A DNA stretch of 64,000 bases. Source: an uncultured Halomonas sp. GTDB taxonomy: Bacteria; Pseudomonadota; Gammaproteobacteria; Pseudomonadales; Halomonadaceae. The position numbers and the translations under genes were made by a program. Under the pieces are notes generated by a model that was not told the DNA's origin, did not search any database, and saw nothing but the letters and a program-made list of their open reading frames with translations. The stretch spans positions 35,564 to 99,563 of the forward strand of contig NZ_CAMPKE010000014.1 in the NCBI RefSeq assembly GCF_946887195.1, read 5' to 3'. Shown one piece after another: positions 45,794 to 55,604 of this stretch (the stretch's first letter is position 1; each line of letters begins with the position of its first letter).

Positions 45794-48700
45794 CGTGTCA
45801 GGCGCGCGGCGCGACTGGCCTGCAGGTTTCGCGTCAATAGCGCGCGCAGGGCAGCGGGACGCACCGGCTTGAGCAGCAAGTGATAGCCGCCGCGCTTGAT
45901 CTCCTCGGCGACCTCGTCGGTGCGATCGGCGGTGATCACGATACCGGGAACCGGGCCGTCGCAGCGCTCGGCGATGGCTTCCAGCGCCATCAGGCCGGTC
46001 ACTTCGTTATCCAGGTGATAATCGGCGAGAATGGCGTCGGGGTCGCCATCGAGATGGCGCAGGATCGACTTGGCGCCGCCGATCGAGGTGGCGGTGAACA
46101 CCTCGCAACCCCAGCCGCCGAGCATCGCCTTCATGCCTTCCAGAATCAGCGTCTCGTTGTCGATGCACAGCACCCGTGCGCCGGCCAGCTTGTTGCCGAC
46201 ACGGCGATTGGGCACATCGTCATCGATCCTGCTGGTATCGCGCGCGACAACCGTCGGCACGTCGACGCTGAATACGGTGCCCATGCCCTCCTTCGATCGC
46301 ACCTTGATGGGGTGATCGAGCACGCGGCTCATGCGGTCGGCGATCGATAGCCCCAGGCCCAGGCCCTTTTCGCTCTCCTTGTGACGCGAAACCTGATCGA
46401 GGCGCCGGAACTCCTGAAAGATCTCGCTGAGTTTGGATTCGGGAATCCCCGGCCCGGTATCCCACACCTCGATCGACAGTCGCTCGCCGTGCCGCCGGCA
46501 ACCCAGCAGAATGCGCCCGTGTTGGGTGTAGCGAATGGCGTTGGACAGGAAGTTCTGGATGATTCGGCGCAGCATCTGGGCATCGCTGTCGACCCAGGCG
46601 CGGGTCGTCACCACCAGCAGATCGAGCCCGCGCTCCTCGGCCATGACCTCGAACTCGGCACGCAGCGGGCGGACGATATCGGCCAGCGCGAAATGGCTGC
46701 GTCGCGGGGTGAGGGCGCCGGCGTCCAGTTTGGAAATATCCAGTAGCGTACCCAGCAACTCCTCGGCGGCCTGTAGCGAGTTGTCGATATGGCCGATGGT
46801 GCGCGAGTGATCGTCGTGATCGATCTGCTGCGACAGCGCCGAGGTGAACAGCCGTGCGGCGTTCAGCGGTTGCAGCAGGTCATGACTGGCGGCGGCCAGG
46901 AAGCGCGTCTTGGAGGTGTTGGCGTCTTCGGCGACCTGCTTGGCCTGGCGCAACGCCAGCTCGGCCTCGGCGCGCACGCGGTTCTCCTGGCGTAGCGCGG
47001 CGTTGGCTTCGGATAGCGCCTGGGTGCGCTCGCGCACGCGCTCCTCGAGATTCTCGTTGGTCTCCTTGAGCGCGATCTCGGCCAGCCGGCGCTCGGTGAT
47101 GTCCTGATACAGCGCGAAGAAACCGAGAATGGCGCCGCTGTCGCCGAAGTGCGGGGTATAAGTCACCAGCATGTAGCGAATGCCGATCTCGCCATCGTCG
47201 AGGGAAATCTCGAAATTGACGCGTTCGCCGTCGAGCGCGCGATGCATCCACGGCGCGCGATCGCGGGCCACGGCTGGGGGCATCACGCTCTCGACCCGCT
47301 CGCCGATCACCTTGTTGCGATCGACGCCGAACACCTGCTCATAGGCGCGGTTGGTGAAGAGATAGCGACACTCCTTGTCGAAGTAGGCGATCAGCGCCGG
47401 CACGTTGTCGGTATAGATGCGGATGTTGTTCTCGGAGCGGATCAGCGCTTCCTCGGTGCGCTTCTGCTGGGTGATGTCCTGATAGCTATAGACGAAACCG
47501 CCGCCGGGCATCGGGTTGCCTTGCACTTCCAGTACGGTGCCATCCTGGCGATAGCGCACGTAACGGTGCGGCTGGCCCTGGCGAATGTTCTCCAGCAGCA
47601 GGTCGATATGCTCCTCGGGGTCGCCGGGCCCGTACTCGCCGTTGTGGGCGTTGTAGCGGAATATCTTGTCGATCGGCGCGCCGACGCGAATCAGCTGATC
47701 GGGGAAGCGAAACAGCTCCAGGTAGCGCTGATTCCAGACCACCAGTCGCAGGTGCTGATCGACCACACTGATGCCCTGGTTGATGTTCTCGATGGTCGCT
47801 TGCAGCAGGGCGCGGTTGAATTCGAGCACCTGGGAGGCTTCATCGACGATCGAGATCACGTCCGAGATGCCGATGCCGCGCCCTTGCAGTGCCGAGTTGA
47901 CCACGATGCGCGCCGAGGAGGCGCCGAGCACCGAAGCCATCAGGCGCTCGGTGAACTGGATGGCGTCGATCGAGGCGCGGGTATTGGCTTCCAGCGGCTG
48001 GCCGCTGCGCCGGGCATAATCGTCGAAGGCGCGTGTGACCTGATTCGCGCTCAGAAAACGCTCGCATAGAACGCGCAGGTCGCCGACTGTGGTGGCGCCG
48101 GTCCACGGGCGGTTGACCGAGGTCTGGCGAGTCTCGACGCTATCGACGAACAGCGAGGCTTGGATGCGCTCGACCACCCGCTGTGGTGTGACCTGCGAGA
48201 CGAAGATATAGCAGAACAGGTTGAAGCCCAGCGACAGCATCACGCCGTGGGTGAAGGGATCGCCGATATTGAGCCCGAACAGCTGGGTCGGTGCCAGCCA
48301 GGCGATGCCGAGAGGGCCATCGGAGAGCCAGACCGGCAGCACATCGGCCTTGATCAGTGTCGGTAGCAGCAGGGTGTAGGCCCATACGGCGAAGCCGACG
48401 TTCAAGCCGGCGATCACGCCGAGACGATTGCCGCGCTTCCAGTACAGCCCGCCGATCAAGGCCGGAGCGAACTGGGCGGCGGCGGCGAACGACAGCATGC
48501 CGGTCGAGGCCAGTGAGCTGAACTCGGCGGTCAATTGATAGAAGCCATACGCCAGCGCCAGGATCACGACGATGGTGACGCGCCGCGTACGCAGTACCAG
48601 GCGGCCGTAATCGCGCGCCTTGGTATCGAACCAGCGCAGGCGGAACAGCAAGGGAATGACGATCTCGTTGGAGATCATGATCGACACCGCCACGGCGGAG

Positions 48701-49740
48701 ACGATGACCATGCCGGTGGCCGCCGAGAAGCCGCCGATGAAGGTCAGCAGCGTCAGCAGGTCATTGCCGGCGGCCATCGGCAACGCCAGCACGAAAGTGT
48801 CGGGAGCGACATCGCCGGAGGGGAATATCGCCAGGCCGGCCGCGGCGATGGGCAGCACGAAGAAGCCGAAGATCAGCAGGTAGAGAGGAAATAGCCAGCG
48901 GGCGCGCGCAGCATCGTCGGGGTGGGTGTTCTCGACCACGGTGACATGAAATTGGCGCGGCAGGCAGAGCACCGCGAGCATCGCCAGCAGCGTCTGGGCC
49001 CAGAAGCTCTGGCCGAAATCCTGCTCGGCCAACTGGCGTTGCAGGTTCATGAAGTGATCGGCGCGACCGAGCAGGTCGCCGAGGCCATCGAACATGCCCC
49101 AGGTCACGTAGGCGCCGAGAATCAGGAAAGCGCCCAGCTTGACGATCGACTCGAAGGCGATGGCGTGAATCAGGCCTTCGTGATGCTCGGTGGCATCGGT
49201 ATGCCGGGTACCGAACAGAATCGCGAACAGCGCCATGACCGCGGCGACATAGAAGGCGGTATCGGCGAACAGCGGCGCGCGGGTCACGTCCGACGAGGTG
49301 GTCAGTACCATGAACGCCGTCGATACCGCCTTCAACTGCAAGGCGATATAGGGCAGGGTGCCGATCAGTGCCACCAGGCTGGCGAAGGCCGCCAGCGATT
49401 GAGTCTTGCCGTAGCGCGAGGCGATGAAATCGGCGATCGAGGTCACGTTCTGGCGTTTGGCGACGCGAATCATCTTGGCCAGCACCGGCCAGAACAGCAG
49501 AAAGGTCAGCACCGGGCCGACGAAGATGCTGGCGAACGACCAGCCCGAGGTGGCCGCCTGGCCGACGGCGCCATAGAACGTCCACGAGGTGCAATAGATC
49601 GCCAGCGCCAGACTGTAGATCACCGGACGGCGCTGCGCCGCGCCATGAATCCTGGCACGCCGGTCGCCGCGCCAGGCGATGAGAAACAAAATGGCGATGT
49701 AAAGAAACGAGACGGCGATCAGCAGCCAGCCTTGAAACAT
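45790..49740 (-). CDS. crbS: CrbS/CbrA-type hybrid sensor kinase with sodium-solute-symporter domain
   Basis: The 1316-residue protein starts with an SSSF-like transporter domain of about 13 helices (residues 1-520). PAS domains follow (about 650-920), then a coiled coil (ENLEERVRERTQALSEAN), a histidine kinase domain with phospho-acceptor H953 in AAASHDLLQPLN, an ATPase with DTGPGIP and GLGLGLS, and a C-terminal receiver with D1240 in LADYHLD. Relatives CrbS/MxtR control acetate use (acs, actP). The acetate-symporter-type pair lies just beyond at 50456-52504, supporting CrbS rather than CbrA. Its LuxR-type partner regulator is not in the window. GGGGGAA precedes the ATG. Confidence 0.88.
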   Translation of the reverse strand: MFQGWLLIAVSFLYIAILFLIAWRGDRRARIHGAAQRRPVIYSLALAIYCTSWTFYGAVGQAATSGWSFASIFVGPVLTFLLFWPVLAKMIRVAKRQNVTSIADFIASRYGKTQSLAAFASLVALIGTLPYIALQLKAVSTAFMVLTTSSDVTRAPLFADTAFYVAAVMALFAILFGTRHTDATEHHEGLIHAIAFESIVKLGAFLILGAYVTWGMFDGLGDLLGRADHFMNLQRQLAEQDFGQSFWAQTLLAMLAVLCLPRQFHVTVVENTHPDDAARARWLFPLYLLIFGFFVLPIAAAGLAIFPSGDVAPDTFVLALPMAAGNDLLTLLTFIGGFSAATGMVIVSAVAVSIMISNEIVIPLLFRLRWFDTKARDYGRLVLRTRRVTIVVILALAYGFYQLTAEFSSLASTGMLSFAAAAQFAPALIGGLYWKRGNRLGVIAGLNVGFAVWAYTLLLPTLIKADVLPVWLSDGPLGIAWLAPTQLFGLNIGDPFTHGVMLSLGFNLFCYIFVSQVTPQRVVERIQASLFVDSVETRQTSVNRPWTGATTVGDLRVLCERFLSANQVTRAFDDYARRSGQPLEANTRASIDAIQFTERLMASVLGASSARIVVNSALQGRGIGISDVISIVDEASQVLEFNRALLQATIENINQGISVVDQHLRLVVWNQRYLELFRFPDQLIRVGAPIDKIFRYNAHNGEYGPGDPEEHIDLLLENIRQGQPHRYVRYRQDGTVLEVQGNPMPGGGFVYSYQDITQQKRTEEALIRSENNIRIYTDNVPALIAYFDKECRYLFTNRAYEQVFGVDRNKVIGERVESVMPPAVARDRAPWMHRALDGERVNFEISLDDGEIGIRYMLVTYTPHFGDSGAILGFFALYQDITERRLAEIALKETNENLEERVRERTQALSEANAALRQENRVRAEAELALRQAKQVAEDANTSKTRFLAAASHDLLQPLNAARLFTSALSQQIDHDDHSRTIGHIDNSLQAAEELLGTLLDISKLDAGALTPRRSHFALADIVRPLRAEFEVMAEERGLDLLVVTTRAWVDSDAQMLRRIIQNFLSNAIRYTQHGRILLGCRRHGERLSIEVWDTGPGIPESKLSEIFQEFRRLDQVSRHKESEKGLGLGLSIADRMSRVLDHPIKVRSKEGMGTVFSVDVPTVVARDTSRIDDDVPNRRVGNKLAGARVLCIDNETLILEGMKAMLGGWGCEVFTATSIGGAKSILRHLDGDPDAILADYHLDNEVTGLMALEAIAERCDGPVPGIVITADRTDEVAEEIKRGGYHLLLKPVRPAALRALLTRNLQASRAARLTR

Positions 49741-49847
49741 GTGTTCCCCCTTTGCTCTGCGGCTATTTTAGGGCAATGCACACCGAGAGGGCAGTCGCGG
49801 CCAAGGATGCATGATGCGCTGCTCGCAGCGTCATGGCGAAAGGATCA

Positions 49848-50360
49848 CTATCCGGAGCATACCGCCTGGAACAGCGGGCCATCGGCATCGATACGCTGCA
49901 ATGCAGCCAGACGCGGCTGGCGGCCTTCGCCCATGAGCGGCACCATCTCTCGCGTGGCGCAATTGATCAGATGGGCCTGATGCGTCACTCGGTCCGGATA
50001 CCCTTTTTCGAAGCGGTAACGGATGAACTCGACCAGACGCTCGCCATCCACCTGGTCGGTTAGAAGGTTGTCCCGGTCCACGACGCTGAATGCCGTGGTC
50101 AAAGGGAAGAGATGGGTCCATGGGCGCCAGAATGCCTGGCTTTTCTCCGTGGAGATCACCTGCGCCGACTCGGGTAGTTGCTGTTTTTTATGGCCGTACC
50201 AGGCGTACTCGTAGTTGATCTGGTAGGCCAGCATACCCAGGCCCGCAAAGGCCGGGACGATCCAGCGTGGCAGGCGCTTGCCGCTGAGCAGACGCAGAGT
50301 CAGCGCGATGCCCGCCGCACCCAGGCCGGCAAATACGGTCGCTATCAATTGCCAAATCAT
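49848..50360 (-). CDS. Unknown membrane protein between crbS and the symporter genes
   Basis: The 170-residue protein has two N-terminal hydrophobic helices (about 1-25 and 33-48). A soluble domain of about 115 residues follows with no motif I know; LVEFIRYRFEKGYPDR is its best-ordered-looking part. It has AGGAAAG upstream of the ATG. It is separated from the symporter stop by a hairpin, so it is probably transcribed on its own or by read-through. Its position suggests a link to acetate regulation, but nothing in the sequence shows it. Confidence 0.65.
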   Translation of the reverse strand: MIWQLIATVFAGLGAAGIALTLRLLSGKRLPRWIVPAFAGLGMLAYQINYEYAWYGHKKQQLPESAQVISTEKSQAFWRPWTHLFPLTTAFSVVDRDNLLTDQVDGERLVEFIRYRFEKGYPDRVTHQAHLINCATREMVPLMGEGRQPRLAALQRIDADGPLFQAVCSG

Positions 50361-50382
50361 TCGCGTGCTTTCCTAACGAAAT

Positions 50383-50405
50383 CGGGCCTCCCGTTGGGAA
50401 GCCCG
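50383..50405 (-). terminator. Hairpin at the end of the symporter operon
   Basis: On the minus strand CGGGCTTCCC and GGGAGGCCCG pair around AAC with one G-T contact, followed by ATTTCGTT. It is 51 bases after the symporter stop and before the next gene. The weak T-tract lowers the call. Confidence 0.55.
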
Positions 50406-50455
50406 ATGTGGTGTGATCCCGCGGCCCGGAGCGATCGGGCGCGGGCCATTATGGC

Positions 50456-52237
50456 TTAGTGATCGATGGCACCACCAGCCCCTTTGGGATAGCGCACGCT
50501 TTCCACCAGATCCTGGATTTCCTGCGGCGGCTCCTCGGTGGCGTTGGAGACGAGATAAGCCACCGCGAAGTTGATGATGGCACCCACCGCGCCGATGGAG
50601 AGCGGTGAAATGCCCAGCACCCAGTTCTCAGGGGTATCCGGCAGGTTGTTGGTCCCCGGAATGAAGAGCCAGCCCTTGTAGACGAAGATGTACACCAGGG
50701 TGAAGCCCAGGCCGGTGAGCATGCCGGCGATGGCGCCCTTATTGTTCACCCGCTTGGAGAAGATCCCCATCATCAGCGCCGGGAACAGCGACGCGGCGGC
50801 GATACCGAAGGCCAGTGCCACCACCTGTGCGGCGAACCCGGGCGGATTGGCCCCGAGATAGGTGGCAACGACGATGGCGACGGACATCGACACCCGCGCG
50901 GCCAGAAGCTCGGATTTCTCCGTGATGTTGGGGTTGATCGCCCCCTTGATCAGGTCATGACTGATGGCCGAGGAGATGGCCAGCAACAGACCGGCGGCGG
51001 TGGACAGGGCCGCCGCCAGGCCGCCAGCGGCGATTAGCCCAATCACCCAGCCGGGCAGGTTGGCGATCTCCGGATTGGCCAGTACCAGGATGTCGTTGTT
51101 CACGACCAGTTCGTTGCCTTCCCAGCCACGCTCCGAGAAGTCGGCGGCATCGTTGTAGAACTGAATGTCGCCGTCGTCGTTCTTGTCCTCGAAGGTGATT
51201 AGGCCGGTCTCCTCCCAGGATATGATCCAGTCGGGACGGTCTGCATAGGCGATGGGATTGGTTGCGGCTTCCTCGTAGCTCTCGACCTGACCCGCCATAT
51301 CCGGATATATGGTGGTCATCAGGTTCAGGCGTGCCATGGAGGCTACAGCCGGTGCAGTCAGGTAGAGCAGGCCGATGAATACCAGCGCCCAGCCTGCGGA
51401 CCAGCGTGCATCGGCCACCTTGGGCACGGTGAAGAAACGCATGATGACGTGAGGCAGGCCGGCGGTGCCGATCATCAGCGACAGCGTGAACAGCACCATG
51501 TTCAGCTTGTTGTCCACCATCGCCGTGTAGGCATCGAAACCCAAGGCGGCGACCACCTCGTTGAGCTTGGCCAGCAACGGCTGCCCGGACGCGCCATGAT
51601 CGGAGAACAGGCCAAGCGGCGGCAACGGATTGCCGGTCAGCTCGAGGGAAATGAATACCGCCGGGATGGTATAGGCGACGATCAGCACGATGTACTGGGC
51701 CACCTGGGTGTAGGTAATGCCCTTCATCCCCCCCAGCACCGCATAGAAGAACACCACCACGGCGGCGATGATCAGACCGGTAGTCGCATCGACCTCAAGA
51801 AAGCGTGAGAAGGCCACGCCGGCGCCGGCCATCTGGCCGATCACGTAGGTGACCGAGGCCACGATCAGACAGACCACCGCCACCATGCGCGCAGGCTTGC
51901 TGTAAAAGCGATCGCCGATGAACTCGGGAACCGTGAACTTGCCGAACTTGCGTAGATAGGGGGCCAGCAACATGGCGAGTAGCACATAACCGCCCGTCCA
52001 ACCCATCAGAAAGGTGGAGGCGCCGTAGCCTGCCGAGGCGATGATGCCCGCCATGGAAATGAACGAGGCGGCGGACATCCAGTCGGCCCCGATCGCCATG
52101 CCGTTGGTGATAGGATGGACCCCACCGCCGGCGACATAGAAGTCTTTGGTCGAGCCGGCACGGGCCCAGATAGCGATACCGATGTAGAGGGCAAACGAGC
52201 CCCCCACGAATAACAGATTGATTGCAAATTGGCTCAT
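50456..52237 (-). CDS. Sodium:solute symporter, VC_2705 subfamily (acetate permease ActP-like)
   Basis: The 593-residue protein has 13 or more membrane helices and SSSF landmarks. These include DFYVAGGGVHPITNGMAIGADWMSAAS in short form near the N-terminus, GYVLLAMLLAPYLRKFGKFTVPEF, and SAISHDLIKG in the core. An acidic extramembrane loop near residues 320-370 (EEAATNPIAYADRPDW..., FEDKNDDGDIQF) distinguishes the VC_2705 group from classical ActP. It probably imports acetate or another short monocarboxylate with sodium. It lies seven bases after its small partner and near crbS, which regulates such symporters in Vibrio and Pseudomonas. Confidence 0.88.
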   Translation of the reverse strand: MSQFAINLLFVGGSFALYIGIAIWARAGSTKDFYVAGGGVHPITNGMAIGADWMSAASFISMAGIIASAGYGASTFLMGWTGGYVLLAMLLAPYLRKFGKFTVPEFIGDRFYSKPARMVAVVCLIVASVTYVIGQMAGAGVAFSRFLEVDATTGLIIAAVVVFFYAVLGGMKGITYTQVAQYIVLIVAYTIPAVFISLELTGNPLPPLGLFSDHGASGQPLLAKLNEVVAALGFDAYTAMVDNKLNMVLFTLSLMIGTAGLPHVIMRFFTVPKVADARWSAGWALVFIGLLYLTAPAVASMARLNLMTTIYPDMAGQVESYEEAATNPIAYADRPDWIISWEETGLITFEDKNDDGDIQFYNDAADFSERGWEGNELVVNNDILVLANPEIANLPGWVIGLIAAGGLAAALSTAAGLLLAISSAISHDLIKGAINPNITEKSELLAARVSMSVAIVVATYLGANPPGFAAQVVALAFGIAAASLFPALMMGIFSKRVNNKGAIAGMLTGLGFTLVYIFVYKGWLFIPGTNNLPDTPENWVLGISPLSIGAVGAIINFAVAYLVSNATEEPPQEIQDLVESVRYPKGAGGAIDH

Positions 52238-52243
52238 GCCGGC

Positions 52244-52504
52244 TTACTCCTCGAGCCCGAATTTTTTATCCAGCCTGTTCATCTTCCATGCATAAAAGAA
52301 AATGATGGCAATGAAGGTCAGGATCGAGCCCTGCTGGGCAAACCAAAATCCCAGGTCCGTTCCTCCGACGGGGATACTGGCCAGCAGTGGACGCAGCAGA
52401 ATGGCGAAGCCATAGGACACCAGCGCCCAAACGACCAGGCAACCACCTATCAGGCGTTTATTCGCTTTCCAGTAAGCCTCGGCATTGGATGTGTCGTCTG
52501 CCAT
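52244..52504 (-). CDS. DUF4212 small membrane subunit of the sodium:solute symporter
   Basis: The 86-residue protein has two transmembrane helices (about 18-40 and 55-73), with a W-K-x-N-x-R-L start (YWKANKRLIGG) and a basic NRLDKKFG end, as in the DUF4212 family. These proteins nearly always precede a VC_2705-type symporter gene and probably form a complex with it. The stop is six bases before the symporter start, so the two are cotranscribed. Confidence 0.9.
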   Translation of the reverse strand: MADDTSNAEAYWKANKRLIGGCLVVWALVSYGFAILLRPLLASIPVGGTDLGFWFAQQGSILTFIAIIFFYAWKMNRLDKKFGLEE

Positions 52505-53063
52505 GTTATTGCTCTCCGCATGTTGTCGAGTAGAGAATTGGCACTGAATTTAATCGGATTCAGCAGAGATAACTTTTCATCCCTATCCGCATGAATCCCC
52601 ATTGCCGACAGGCAATGGTGTTGAGTGGCACAGGCGCAATAATGATCAACGATTCTGGAAAATGACATCCTCTACTTTGGTCTTGTGAGGAATGTCGATG
52701 GAATTCAAAAATTCATTTGAAACATAGGCTTGAAAGAGACTTGTCGAAAGAGTCGCGATGCGGTAACGCAGCTGATAGGACGATGGTCTAGGCGGGAAAC
52801 CATGATCCAATAGTCTAAGTCGGAGGCTTATAGAACGATGGTCTAGCTTTCGCAGCGAAAGAGGGAGCCGCTATCCTCGTTCTATCCTGTAATGGTACCA
52901 ATCGCTCAAGTGTTATTGATGCTGAACGATTTCGCATATTCCTGGCGAAAAAGCCGTGTTGGATAGCGTAAGTCGTATTGACTTTCTGCCTTGAGTGTCC
53001 CACTCGTCATGCGCTGTGTTTGCGCTTGAAGCAGCATGACTCGGCCAATTGAGAGAGACTGCG
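52505..53063. promoter_or_regulatory. Regulatory region upstream of the symporter operon, with long direct repeats
   Basis: No gene is evident in this 559-bp gap. It contains a perfect hairpin, CCATTGCC-GACA-GGCAATGG (52599-52618). It also has a 17-bp direct repeat, ATAGGACGATGGTCTAG (52775-52791) and ATAGAACGATGGTCTAG (52830-52846), 55 bases apart and identical at 16 of 17 positions. An inverted partial copy, TCGTTCTAT, is at 52877-52885. Repeats of this kind suit a dimeric LuxR-type regulator such as CrbR. They lie about 270-340 bases before the symporter operon and about 220 before the exonuclease-like gene, so either may be the target. Confidence 0.5.
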
Positions 53064-53627
53064 ATGATTCGTGCCCTGCATCGCGCATGGGATCGCCGTA
53101 GGCAGGCGGATGGCCATTATGGTTGGCTGTTCAATCCCTATACTGGCGATGAAATGGTGGCCATCAGTTGCGAGGCGTCCGGGCTCGATCCGAAAACCGC
53201 TGGTCCGGTGTCGATTGGCGCGGTGCGACTCACCGGCGAGCGCGTGCTGGCTCACGATTCGCTGGTATTGTGCCTGCGCGACGATAGTCGCGAAACGCCT
53301 GACGGTGGCTTGCCGGCGCTACTGGATTTCATCGGCAACCGTCCACTCCTGGGCTGGCGCATCGATGCCGATAGAGAGACGATCGATCGCTATCTGCGTC
53401 CCCGCCTGGGTTTCGATTTGCCCAATGCCACGCTCGACATGGCCTATCTTTATCGGCGCGAGATACGCAGGGAAAGGCTATGCGTACCGGAACTGCGCTT
53501 CGAGACGCTAGCCCAGCACATGGGCATACCGCTAGCGAGCCAGCGCTCCGTACTGGGCAATGCACTGGCTATCGCGTCGATGTACGTACGTCTGCAGCAG
53601 GATACCCTGGCGATTCAGCGCTGCTGA
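53064..53627 (+). CDS. DnaQ-like 3'-5' exonuclease homologue with lost catalytic residues
   Basis: The 187-residue protein keeps the DnaQ/RNase T fold order: VAISCEASGLDPKT (motif I), LLGWRIDADRETIDRYL (motif II), and LGNALAIASMYVRL (motif III). The usual D-x-E of motif I is S35-C36-E37, and the histidine and aspartate of motif III are replaced (N166 at the Asp position). A two-metal exonuclease should not work with these changes. Active relatives are found beside acetate-symporter genes in pseudomonads. It may bind nucleic acid without cutting, or be decaying. GAGAGAG precedes ATG 53064. Confidence 0.75.
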   Translation: MIRALHRAWDRRRQADGHYGWLFNPYTGDEMVAISCEASGLDPKTAGPVSIGAVRLTGERVLAHDSLVLCLRDDSRETPDGGLPALLDFIGNRPLLGWRIDADRETIDRYLRPRLGFDLPNATLDMAYLYRREIRRERLCVPELRFETLAQHMGIPLASQRSVLGNALAIASMYVRLQQDTLAIQRC

Positions 53628-53720
53628 TCCCGCAGTCTGGACATCGGCGGCTTACCTGACAGGATTCCGGCGCGGTGATAGCATAGGCGGCCTTTCATCC
53701 TCCTGCGTGTCGTCATTCCC

Positions 53721-54575
<855 letters not shown>

Positions 54576-54642
54576 CAAGCGGGAAGAGGAAAGGTAAAGA
54601 GGGAAGATCTGTTTCAGCCGCGAAGCACCTTACTTCCAGCTT

Positions 54643-55377
54643 TTAATGATGGTGATCATGGGAATGCGGCATCTCCGAGCCTGGCACGAATTGCGGCCAT
54701 AACCCCCACAACTGCCACAGCGCGAAGGCGATGATCAGCACGGCGGCCAGCGTGCGCGTGGCGGGATGGCGGATCAGCGCGGTCATCCGGCGTGCGGCGA
54801 TACCGGTCATCAGCAGCGCCGGCAAGGTTCCCAGGCCGAACGCGCCCATCAGTGCCGCACCGTGCCACGGCTCGGCGACCGCCAGGCTCCAGGCCAGCAT
54901 CGAATAGACCAGCCCACAGGGCAGCCAGCCCCACAGCGCACCCAGCGCCACCGCTTGTGGAACCTTCACGACCGGCATCAGCCGGCGGCCGAACGGTTCG
55001 ATATATCGCCACAGCCGGCGACCCAGCGCTTCGATGCGGGTCAAGCCACGCCACCAGTTGGCCAGATACAGCGCCATTAGAATCAGCATGAGCGCGGCGA
55101 GCACCTGCATGGCCAGGCGCAGGCTGGAGTGCGCACTGCCGAGTAGCGTACCGAGCCCCGCCGCCAGCGCACCGGCAATCATATAGCTGCCGATTCGCCC
55201 CAGGTTGTAGCCGAGCAGCAGCCCGCCGAGCCGGGCCGGGCTGCGCATGCTGGGCGGCACGGCGAAGGTCAGCGCACTCATGATGCCGCCGCACATGCCG
55301 ATGCAGTGGGCGCCGCCGAGCAGGCCGAAAACGAAGGCGGCAGCCAATGGGGGCAGATCGAGTCCGGTGGGGTTCAT
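54643..55377 (-). CDS. Heavy-metal/sulfite-exporter-like membrane protein of the cbb3 assembly cluster (COG2836)
   Basis: The 244-residue protein has six or so helices. GGAHCIGMCGG lies in the first and a second pair-like GWLPCGLVYS near residue 155, as in the DsbD_2/COG2836 proteins commonly found after ccoS. The cysteines could bind copper. The tail ends in HSHDHHH, another possible metal site. It overlaps ccoS by four bases, which links it to delivery of copper or maturation of the oxidase. The exact role is not established. Confidence 0.8.
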   Translation of the reverse strand: MNPTGLDLPPLAAAFVFGLLGGAHCIGMCGGIMSALTFAVPPSMRSPARLGGLLLGYNLGRIGSYMIAGALAAGLGTLLGSAHSSLRLAMQVLAALMLILMALYLANWWRGLTRIEALGRRLWRYIEPFGRRLMPVVKVPQAVALGALWGWLPCGLVYSMLAWSLAVAEPWHGAALMGAFGLGTLPALLMTGIAARRMTALIRHPATRTLAAVLIIAFALWQLWGLWPQFVPGSEMPHSHDHHH

Positions 55378-55604
55378 TGGCGAGGCGTCATATCGTGATC
55401 GTCGCCGTCGCGACTCTCCGTTGCGGTGCCTGGCTGGCGACGCCGTTCGAGTATCAGGTCGTTTTCGTCGTCATCGAACAGGATGCGATGCGCCGGGCCT
55501 TCGAGATCGTCGAACTGGCCGGACTTGACCGCCCAGAAGAACACCGCGACGGCCAGGCCGAGCAGCAGCAGCGACAGCGGAATCAGTAAATAGAGAATGC
55601 TCAT
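55374..55604 (-). CDS. ccoS: cbb3-type oxidase assembly protein CcoS
   Basis: The 76-residue protein has one N-terminal transmembrane helix (ILYLLIPLSLLLLGLAVAVF) and then the typical WAVKSGQFDDLEGPAHRIL segment of CcoS. It is needed for inserting heme b and copper into CcoN. It overlaps ccoI upstream and the COG2836 gene downstream by four bases each. The hydrophilic tail is about 20 residues longer than in the shortest homologues. Confidence 0.95.
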   Translation of the reverse strand: MSILYLLIPLSLLLLGLAVAVFFWAVKSGQFDDLEGPAHRILFDDDENDLILERRRQPGTATESRDGDDHDMTPRQ

